Source: Lepisosteus oculatus
Lineage: Eukaryota; Chordata; Actinopteri; Semionotiformes; Lepisosteidae
Length of the DNA: 64,000 nucleotides
Direction: 5' to 3'
Assembly (NCBI RefSeq): GCF_040954835.1
Contig: NC_090699.1
Span: 16,733,817 to 16,797,816, forward strand
Shown piece by piece: positions 25,001 through 36,349 of the stretch. The first letter of the stretch is position 1. The number at the start of each line of letters is the position of its first letter. The notes beneath the pieces were generated by a model. It saw only the letters and a program-made list of their open reading frames with translations. It made no database searches and was not told the DNA's origin. A program made the position numbers and the translations under genes.

Positions 25001-28000
25001 TGCATTAGGAATTTGTCTTTTCCCACATCCCTGCTTGCTCTCCATGAGACACACAGACAGGGAGAGAAGCTGGGGGTCAGAGAGCAGGGTCAGCCATTTA
25101 TATGGTGCCCCTGGAGCAGTTGGGGTTGAGGGCCTTGCTCAGGGTCCCAACAGAGTAGGATTCCTCTGCCAGCTGTGGGATACCAACCAACCAGCAACCT
25201 TCCAGCCACAGGCGCAGATCTTGGAGTGTAACCTGACATAATTCCAAGTACTGCCTGCGCACAGCACAAAGTGTCAAGCCTACCGTATATACAACGCCTG
25301 TGCAGACTTTTACACCAGATCTACTATTCTAGTTCATGTTTATATAAAAATGGAGATCTCATCCCTGGAAGAAATACACGTTCCCCATGAGGACAGGCTT
25401 CAGGAAGAGCAGGGGACTGTGAGCTCATGTCGTACCCAGAGCAGCAGAGTGAAGGTCTGAACTCGGAAGGGAGAGGAGGCGCGGTCCAGCTCAGAATCAA
25501 TCCTCTTCACCAGCTTCTGCAGCAACAGGTCCAGATGCTCTCCTACAAAACCAGGGACAAGGTTTCACATTACATCATCGTTCTTTAGCTTCTGCGACTG
25601 AACCTCAAAGACGCCCCACAGATTTGCAGCAGAATAATTGGGAATGTGCTCCGAGATCTGCTTTTACCTGCAGGATGCTTGTTAACCAGTCCAGCAAAGC
25701 ACTTTGCTGCGGAGGTGTAGGAAAAGGGGTGGGTACAGGTACAGCTCAGCTCCTCCAGTTGGCTCAGAAGTCTGTCAATCTGGGGAACCTCCACCTATCA
25801 GAACCAAAGGATGTCTTATTCAGCATATCTACTAATGCTTCTCTACTATGAACATTGAGCACCATCTACACACTGAATACTGAACCCTTTGGTATCCAAG
25901 TCACATCAAAGGTAGTTTTTTTATGAATAACCAAAACACCCGAACAGAAGGTTACTGCAGCACAACACCACATTAATTCAAATTCCACGTGGCCTTCAAC
26001 ACTGAGAAGTTGATAGCATTAGGGCGTCAGAAGTAAGTGTACAGTCAGTCACTGGACTGACCCTGCACAGTGCTAGTCAAAAGAGCAACTTACACTCCTG
26101 GGCAGAGAGCAGACACAGGCCATCAGCAGGCAGACCAGCTGGGACTGCAGCCAGCCGTCGGGCTGCTTCTGCAAGACAAAGGTGAACACACCTTGGAGAA
26201 AAACCACCCTCAAAGCTGTGCATAATCACAGCAGCTCTCTGCAGCACACATGCAAAACATATTCAGCATCCAGGCAAAAAAGTCAGAGGTAATAAATGTC
26301 GGCAATTACTGCTCTCATACTTCCAGAATCAGCACGAATACCTGTACTGCCATTTAATAAATGGAAACACTGCCTGTTGAGGGGGCAAAATGCCCACTGA
26401 TATCCTGTGTTTTTTTTTCCCACAGTGGTCTACTGGGTCACTCCTGCAATTTACAGACAGGTAAAGCCCATCTGAGGACCAGTACAATCTGCCACACCTG
26501 CAGCGCGTGAATAATCTCGGAGTCCACAACACAATCTTGGCTCAGCTGGACTCACATTCAACAGCTGCAGGTGCTTGGGGAAGTTGTTCTCGGGCAGGAA
26601 AGTCAAGTCTCCGTCCAGGAAGAAGGACACGGCCATCGAGGCAGTGCGGGCAGCCAGCCTGCGGGCAGGAAGTCAAGGATTACAGGTGGGCCTGCCACTT
26701 CAGGAGGCCAGCAGTGCCTAGGTAGGACATATTTCAGCTGGGTAGCCAGGAAAAGTACTTGAACAGGGAAGGGTAATAAATGTACACTTTTCATACGCAG
26801 TCATGCTTTTGAAACGTGAAAGAGAAAACGCAACAGCTAGGTGAACACAAAGAGGAGGAGGATACTCAGTTTTTTCCCTCCTAGGAAGGAGTTCAATGAT
26901 AACAAGCGTCGAGTACTTTTACTATTTTGTTTCACGGATGCTGTGCTCTGCCCTGCCCAGTGACTCACTCTGAGTGCAGGCGGCTGCAGGCTTGGCTGAC
27001 CACCGGCGCCATCGCGGAGAGCACCCTCTCCTCCGTCAGGCAGCTGCGGGGGGTCGTGGAATCTCCGCCTGGGAGAAAACGAGTCGTTTCAAACTTACTG
27101 AACAACTCGGACTCTGAAAACCTAACTGTCTCCTCCATGTGACTAGCATATTTCAACTGAACCCGCTCATGCAGCGACACGTTAAAACGACCACAGTGCT
27201 CTCAGCGCACGACCAGCAGGCCTGGCCGCCGAAGGTCCATAAACTGCCTTGTTGTCTTGCTGTGTAAACACGCGCGTCTGAGGCCCACGGTCGTGTTGCC
27301 AAGCAACCCACCGCGCAGCGCTGCCTGGACCGCCAGCCCCAGCAGCTGAGGGATGACAGTGTGGTGGAAGAAGCGGCTGGTCTCCTCCGAGTCCTGGGAC
27401 TGCTCAACGATCTGCTGCAGGCTCTGACAAGCAGACACGACCTCCTCCGCACAGAAAGAGCCGCTGCCTGAAGAGAGAGAGAGAAAAAGTGGAAGGCTCC
27501 TTTGCGTCCTCACTTTACCTAAAGCCCTGGCCCAGGATGGAGCTGGTTGCCTACCTGCGTGGGCGGAGCAGAGGACCTGCAGCAATACCGGCACGCTCTC
27601 CTGGATGAGGCTATGCCGAGACGAAATGGCTGCCAACGCCTTCATCCCACGCTGTCGCACGGCCTGCTGGGATCTCCCAGCTGACCGATCCTCCGTTGGC
27701 TCTGCAGGAGGACATTAAAATCGCTGAAATTAATTCTATTCATAAACTTTAAAGAACTTCATTCTCGCTTTGAAAGCAATTTTCGAGGTCATCAATGGCA
27801 TTGGCGTGAGCAGCTATCCTGTACAGCTTGCGCCAGACAAACACAAGTCTTTGTAAAAAAACAAAGTGCCTCCTGTTCTCAGATTTAAATGCTCTTCTTT
27901 GGGGTTGTGATTCAAAGTTGAGTCTGACAAAGACCATTGGGCTAACTCTGAGGAATTTGAAAACTATAAGTAGTTAGACTCATTCCTTTCAACCTCTCAC

Positions 28001-31000
28001 AGTAAGACATCCTTTTAAACCCAGGATTATACAAGGGTGTAAATTATTTCTCATCCCCCACCTGAGAAGATCTCCTCCTTCAGCTGAGGGACCATCCTGG
28101 CGGCGAAGGCAGCAGGGTACAGAGCAGCCAGGGAGCCCGCAGACTCCATTGCAGCTGAACTGAAGTGAGACAGACACATCCCCTCGTTAACCTGCCCTAA
28201 CACAACCACTTCCTGTCGCCCTACAGAGCATGCTAAGCTACTGAAGGCAATTCAGTTAAGGGGCCCCATGCAGCAATTCTTTGACTGAAGTAATATAGAC
28301 ACTTAGTGGCAAAAAAACCCACTCACCAGCTCTGCTGGTCCTCTTCCCTAAGGATCAGCCTGGTAAGGTGATCAGCGGCCAGCTGGATATCCGACTCCGA
28401 AAGCAAGCCTGGAGAACAAGGAGTAGCTTCACTCTCAAGGGACACACAGTTTACAGGTATCTCAGCGATAAAAGAGGCTGAAACAGCAGTCTGAAGTAGC
28501 TTACTGTTACATGATCATCACTTTTTACCTTGTGAAATCAATATCTGAATCGGAGCCTTACATTTGCACAAAGAATCGTCACAGAGGCACAAACCCAGCT
28601 GCACAAATAATAAAGCTGAAAAATAGGGACATAATTCTTTTTGTTTTAACTTAAGTTTTTTATTAACATACAAAGGTAACCAGAAAAAAAATAGTTGCCA
28701 GTCATCTCAAAAACTCAAGTATTACAAATATAAATGAGTATAAAGTCTGTTCTGTATCATACTTTTGCATCTTTACAGAGGGTATAATGTGTAAAGTCAT
28801 TCTTATTAGGGTCTAGAAATAATCCACCTCTCCCAGTTTCTCTCAAAAATGTCCTTCTGGAGTCTTAACTGAAAGGTAAATTTTTCCATTTCATACATTT
28901 CTGAAACAATAACAATCCAATTTTCTTTGGTTGGGGTGGGGGGGGTCTCTTTGTAACTATTTACGTGTTATAGCTTTCTTACTTGCCGCCAAGAACACTT
29001 TTAGCAAGTATTTCTCTCTTCCCACAACCTCGTCAGGCAGACTACCCAGATACAGAACTGAACAAGGCTTTGGAATTTCTCAACAGAATACATCTTGAAT
29101 CGGAGACCACACTTCTTCCTAATAAGACTGAATTCTCGGACATTGCCAAACTACGTGGGAACGTCCTGCGTCTCCGTTACCACGATCCCTCCAACATGGT
29201 TGTGGCAAACCCAGCCGAGATGATTTTATTTTTGGGGTTATGAGGAATGGAGTTAAGGGACCCAGTTCTGTACAAGTCACTACCCTCCCTTGAGGCTGTC
29301 CCAGGGAATTCCTGATGAATATCCGGATCAGGAACGCGCCAGTCCCTGATCCTGATTTCATTTAAAAGGTTTTTTGGCCATTTGACCATGCCTGCTGCCT
29401 CTTGAAAACACGGTCCGTGTCACAGTCCAACAGGCCCAGCACAGAGGCCACATGGTCAAACGGCATTAGGACAACAGGAGACACCTACAGGGCCGAAGTC
29501 TATTGATCAGAATGGGCAGCCGTGCCCCCTCACCTGGCTGCAAGCCCAGGGCCGTCAGCACACGGGAGGCAGTGGCCTGGAGGGCTGGACTGGACTCCGT
29601 CAGGGCGGAGAACACCAGGCTGCACAGGGGCTGGCGGAAGCCTGACAGCACGCTCTCGTCTGTGGGGCAGACAAGACAGTACGCAGACAGACAGCGGGGT
29701 TACAGCACGCAGACAGACAGTGGGGTTACTGCACGCAGGGCCAGGAGCCCAGAAACGTGACATGAGGTGAAGGGACAAACTCCAGGGCACAAACATCACA
29801 GGCGGATTTAAGTGTAAGTTTATACTGCTAGTGAGTTTACGTATTATGTACACGTTATTTTTCCATTTGAACTCATTCTTCTAAACACGGATCGAATGAA
29901 AGCAACTGAAGAATGTGCGGAAACTGCAGTTCAGCCGTTTGCTCTTGTGTGAGATTCTGGGAAATCTGCTTTCTGGCATATTCAGAACTTGTTTATTTAG
30001 CCCTATTTCCCCCTTTTATATAGAATTAGAACAGCAGGTTTTCCCCTGCAGTTTGTATGTATAATACTGACCCCCCTCCTCTGGGGAGCTGCCCTGGGCT
30101 CGTTGGGTGAATCCTTGCAATACCTCCAGCAGGGTGCGCCGCTGAGCATTCTGCAAGATAGGAAAGTCGACTGAAAGCACAGAGACCCACTCCAATGCAC
30201 AGTGAGTCACGGCAGTCTGACCAACAACGACACACAGAAACACAGTGAGTCACAGCAGTCTGACCAACAACGACACACAGAAACACAGTGAGTCACAGCA
30301 GTCTGACCAACAACGACACACAGAAACACAGTGAGTCACAGCAGTCTGACCAACAACGACACACAGAAACACAGTGAGTCACAGCAGTCTGACCAACAAC
30401 GACACACAGACACACAGTGAGTCACAGCAGTCTGACCAACAACGACACACAGAAACACAGTGAGTCACAGCAGTCTGACCAACAACGACACACAGACACA
30501 CAGTGAGTCACAGCAGTCTGACCAACAACGACACACAGACACACAGTGAGTCACAGCAGTCTGACCAACAACGACACACAGAAACACAGTGAGTCACAGC
30601 AGTCTGACCAACAACGACACACAGAAACACAGTGAGTCACAGCAGTCTGACCAACAACGACACACAGAAACACAGTGAGTCACAGCAGTCTGACCAACAA
30701 CGACACACAGAAACACAGTGAGTCACAGCAGTCTGACCAACAACGACACACAGACGCACAGTGAGTCACAGCAGTCTGACCAACAACGACACACAGAAAC
30801 ACAGTGAGTCACAGCAGTCTGACCAACAACGACACACAGAAACACAGTGAGTCACAGCAGTCTGACCAACAACGACACACAGAAACACAGTGAGTCACAG
30901 CAGTCTGACCAACAACGACACACAGAAACACAGTCACAGCAGTCTGACCAATGACAGTGGAATAAAATTGAAGATGGGTCCTGTAGCAGAGAGCATGTGT

Positions 31001-34000
31001 CCAGCAGGAGGTGTCAATCCCTAACCTGCGTGTGACTGTTGTACTGCTCCAGCAATAAAGGCATGACGACCGCTGTAATTTTGTAGCTTGCCCTGTAAGA
31101 GGCGCTGGCTGCCGCTTGCAAGAGTTTGGCACTGGGCCACACCAGCTTCATGTCTGGCTCGCACAGGTGGTGCTGGCAGTCTATAGGAACATAAACCACA
31201 GGACAGGAACCAATTCAAATCGGCCATTAAAAACAAGCACAGCATTACTGCCAGCGACAGATAACTCGACTGGTTAATTATACGGGCTACTTGAGTTGCA
31301 GTTGATTGGTTTTCTGTGTAGCTCACTCCCCAGTCACGGCAGACCCTCCGGTCAACTGCACAAACGCACACCAGCGGGAGGGACGCGGCCAGCCAGGAAG
31401 GTACCTTTAAGAATGAGGTCGAGGAAGCCGTGCAGGGAGTCCTCCGAGTCGGAGTCCAGGATGGAGCGGGAGAGACAGGACGTGAGGCTGTGAAGAGCAG
31501 ACAGCCCCGCGCTCTCCACTTTCTCGCTAGCGGTCTGGAATACCTGTCGGGAGGGGGGGGGACAACACCAGTATTGAACAAAATCATCACGCCGTCTGGC
31601 CAATGAAGAAAACAGTGGAAACCTGGACGCAGGAGGCAGTGCTGTCTTGTGCCTTCTCTGAAGGAGGACATTTAGAACGCACCATGCGCCCCGACTTCTA
31701 AAACCCCACAGCACGCACCAGGGGTGCCTATGCCGGAGCCAGAGGATCAGGAGAGGCGCGACCTGCACTGCCTGCAGGCGCTCAGGAGGCCATGGGGGTC
31801 GCTCTGTCACTGAGAGCCAAGAGCCCCGGCTGATTAACTCCACCTCACCCTCTGTGGTGCTCAGACCTGAGCTCTGCTGCTTGAGGACTCTCAGTCACAG
31901 TCAGCTAGTGACGTGACCCAGGCTCGAACCCGTGGTCACAGACATCAACCTGCCCTGGGGTGAGAGCCTTTACTAGTTCAGGTATTGACCTATGGTTAAC
32001 AGTACGTTAGTGATTACTGTACATTATATGCATGTGTTTTGTGAAAAGAACACCGTCAGGATACCTTATTCAACACCTGGCAGAAATAACCGTGCAACCA
32101 TAAACACATACTGTATATCAGCTAATAAAGCAGGAGGGAGATGTGAGATAAACAGGCTTAAGGACAAATGATCAGTATCACCTGTAGGGATTGAGGAGAC
32201 AAAAAACATTCAGTGGCCACAACTATCGGTGAAAAGCAGATCGGGCCTAGTTTTATCATTTGTGAATTCTTGAGAGTTTTTAACTGAGAAACAGAAAAGC
32301 CATTTGAAAGGTGTGTCACATTATAAAAAACAACCCTGAAAGCACAAAGCATTACTTAAAATAGATAAAAGGGAACCTTTGTAGAATTATATTTAGCAAA
32401 AGTATACATGTATACAAAGTACACAGAGGAACACAAACAGATCTGTATAGTTTGTCTAAGTAATAGAACCTTTTACTGTTCTGTACTGTTTACTGTAAGA
32501 CATTAAAAAATCTGTTTCATGACAGAATGAAGAATCAGTCAGCAGCTCCTATTTCTGTGGACTGAGGATATGAACATGGGCTTCTGTGTTTGGATATGGA
32601 ATCTGAAAAAAGATTCTCTTGAGTCCTCTCCCATCCACGAGCCCCGCTGCTGAAATGCCTACCTCTCTGCGCAGGGAAGACCAGAGGCCTGGTAGGAAGT
32701 CCTTCAACTCACGGTGCCCATAAACCGAGGTGCAGGCAGTCTGAAACACAGAAAGCACACCTCAGCCCAGAAGAGCGCAGAGCTCAGGCCAATACAGTGT
32801 AGCCCAGTACGACAGAGACCTCGGTACAGTGTAGCCCAGTGCAGCACAGACTAACAAGCCGGTCCAAACAGATCTCAGACCATCTGTCAGAACGTTCCAG
32901 ACAGTTGGACACAAGCAGAGACAGAGCCAGGGCCCGTGGAGCTGGTCAGAGGCCTCACCAGTGTCTGCAGGGAGTCCAGCTTGGCACTCTGCACGTCCGA
33001 GTCCAGCTTCTCGATGAGCAGCGGCAGCAGAAACTGGCAACACAGGGAAACGATTAACATGCAGGACACTGCATAAGCGCCACACAGCCATCCTGATTCC
33101 TGGACACTCTGCCCCAACTCTCGCACAGGCCTTTCTAAGCAATAGTGTTCTTTTGCGTTTTCATCTTAAAACAGCCCAACATGACTTCATATTCATATGG
33201 AATGAATTCAAAGATGTTGTCTTTAGCCCTGCATATCCCTGCCTGAATGAATGCGGGTCAGGTTCTCCCCCCCACATGTCCGGATGGCGCCCGGGCTGGG
33301 CACCATCTGAGTTGGATTCTGCATCACTGCCATGGATCCAAGAGGGACATCGTGGATATAGCTATCGTTTAGGAGGAATTTGCTGGTCTACAGAGATCTA
33401 CATGAAGTACTGACATACAGAAGACATGATGGATGGATTAATGCCCTCATTCATTTATTCCTTTGTTTAATTATATAATGTAAGCATGCCCAAAGGGGTT
33501 CGGCAGCCAGTTGACTTTGGACCCCTAGAGGTTTTTTTTCTCCTTACTGAGGAGTTTCTGGTTGCTCTCCTCCGTTGTCTTCTGGTCTTTTCTGTTCTGT
33601 ATTCACAACATGTACGGTCACTTGCTTTGTTAAGCGCCTTGGGGCAACCTTGTTGTGAAAGGCGCTATAGAAAAATAAACTGAATTGAATTGAGGTTTAG
33701 AGTAAAAACACTCAGCGCAGAAAGACCTCCCCACCGCGTACCTCTGCAAAGCTCGGCGTGCCGGACAGCACCTCCCTGAGCGCCAGGACCAGCTGCTCGC
33801 GGGTGACTCCGTGAGGGTCATTAGGGGGCTGGAAAACACAACAGCAGGTCGCGTTTGAAAAACAGGTATCTGAGGTAGGAGAGGAGCCACTGATTAATAG
33901 TTAAGCAAATAAGCATACTGTATTTATATCAGAAATACTCCACATTCCCTGGTTCCACCATTCATGAAAAAGGATTTTTAGCCATTTGACATGCCTGCTG

Positions 34001-36266
34001 CCCCTTGAAAACAGGGTCTGTGTCGCAGTCCAACAGGCCCAGCACAGAGGCCACATGGTCAAACGGCATTAGGACGACAGGAGACACTTACTGGGCTGAA
34101 GTCTATTGGAAAATAGCAGGAAGTCACTTCAAACAGCTCCTCTGCAAACAGCCCTGTAAAACATTCCCCAACTCAACATCAGGACACACAGCGCGCTTCG
34201 CTATGAAAGTGTTAGAGTAAATGTGAAAAGAATCAATAGGGTTCTGTAAGCATACTGTTACATTAGTTTAAAAACCCTTATTACACCTGAAATATAAATC
34301 AAGAGCATTGCAAGTTAAATAAAATCGTATAATTCAATATTTGTTTAACTGTCTGGATGCCAATGAAGTGTGAGACACTCCTGTTTATACTGTACATTAT
34401 AGTGCTGTGAGGAGTGTCTACAGCCCCAGTCTTACCAGGTACAGCCAGGCGCTGTGCTGTGAGGAGTGTCTACAGCCCCAGTCTTACCAGGTACAGCCAG
34501 GCGCTGTGCTGTGAGGAGTGTCTACAGCCCCAGTCTTACCAGGTACAGCCAGGCGCTGTGCTGTGAGGAGTGTCTACAGCCCCAGTCTTACCAGGTACAG
34601 CCAGGCGTTGTGCTGTGAGGACTCTTTGCTGTTCAAGCACTTACCCAGCTCGTAGCCCCTGTGCAGGATGTTCCTTGCGATCTGAAAGGCCAGAAGGAGG
34701 TTGCGGGGGTCTTTCTCACCATCAATTGCTTGAACAAAACCGAAGACAAAGTCTGCACCTAACTTCTTCAGCTCTGAAACAAAGACCAGCCAAAAATAAA
34801 CTTTTAACAAAGAACATGATCACAGAAAACTAACTTCTGAAGTCATCTTTTCACTAAAGGAATGGTTTAGACATACTAAAATGACTAAAAGTCCTTCAGT
34901 TTCATAGCTGCACATAATGGCACCAGCCTCCTTGGAGCAATCAGCTTAATTAATTGGATTTGGCTTGAAAGCACAAAAGCTGAGGTACTTGGATAGACAT
35001 TAGGCAGCAGGTCGGAAAACGCTGACGTCACACAGCACGAAAAAGACGACAAGCAGGCGAATCAACATCTGATCAACACCCTCGCCGCTGCTCATCCTCT
35101 GCCTCCCCCCCGATGGACCTTCACCTTCCTCTCGCGACTCCATCAGGTTCAACAGGATGCTGTAGACACAGGAGCGCTCCGCCTGCATCAGGGACTGGGG
35201 ACACAGACACAGACTGAGCCCAGGTCTCACCTCCGATAAGCACTAGCAGCCCTGACACAAACACCACAGAGACAACCAGGGTGAAACTGCTCAAGCTGCT
35301 TGTATACTGAAGCTCTTGCCGAAGCCTGATATCGATCAGAACATGACTGGTATATATTTTTTTCTTTTTAACAGAAGACAAGCCTTCAAAATACTAAATC
35401 TGAACTTTCTTCCATCGAGTCATTGGCGTTTATAAAAATTACCCTCCTACACATATTATACAGCTACATCTATGAAAGTTACTATTCCCATTAATAAACT
35501 AGACTGCAAGATGACCTAAACAAACTGTAAACATTTACCTGCTGTCTATTTACAGTATATACAGCACAAGGCAGACACTGACCAACAGCACTGTCTGTGT
35601 GAAGCAGCTACCTGTACATGGATGTCCTGGAAGAGAGACTTCAGGATGGACACAGCCAGACCAGGGGGCAGTGCAGGGCTCTGAGTCTTTTAAAAACACG
35701 GAGAGTCCGGAGTGAGAGTGAGCGGGTGAGAGAGCCGGACGCGAAACCAGAAGGAAAAGCTTAGCAAAGGTAGAATATGCCCCGTCCACACTGCACACCT
35801 ACCAGCGCTTTAATGCCTTGTAACACGTGCGGCGTTATGACATAATGATCTTTCAGTCTGTTTTCGTAAAAGACTGTCAGGACTTCAGCTGCAAAATACA
35901 AGGACAGTGGTAGAAACCAAGCAAAATGCAAATACAAGCCAGAGATCAATAAGGACACTAGCCAGGGTACATAAGTGTTACACTGATTTAATGTACAGTA
36001 TTGATCAGACATCAGAGAACCATGTTCCTACTGAGAAAGCTCTAATCCAACACTGCTGATGTTGTATAATATTCCATTCTAGGTCTTTCTTCAGATCAGA
36101 CAGATTCTACTTCTATTAGCGCAGTGTTTTCTACGTAAAGAGCGCTGGATCCACTCACAGAAGGAACAGCGTGAACGTGAAACCCACCGCCCTCTCTTTT
36201 CTTCACGGTATTCTGACGGTGTTGCTGGCTTGATCCGACCAAAACTCAACACACACACACACACAC

Positions 36267-36349
<83 letters not shown>

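Noticed and set aside
28983-29243. 86-codon plus-strand frame considered as a retrogene or capsid-like fragment
   Set aside because: It resembles no protein I know well enough to name. It is kept only as an unidentified repeat-like block.
30196-30955. Evenly spaced direct repeats suggesting a CRISPR array
   Set aside because: The 43-bp units are contiguous with no unique spacers, lie in a vertebrate intron and have no cas genes. It is a tandem satellite.
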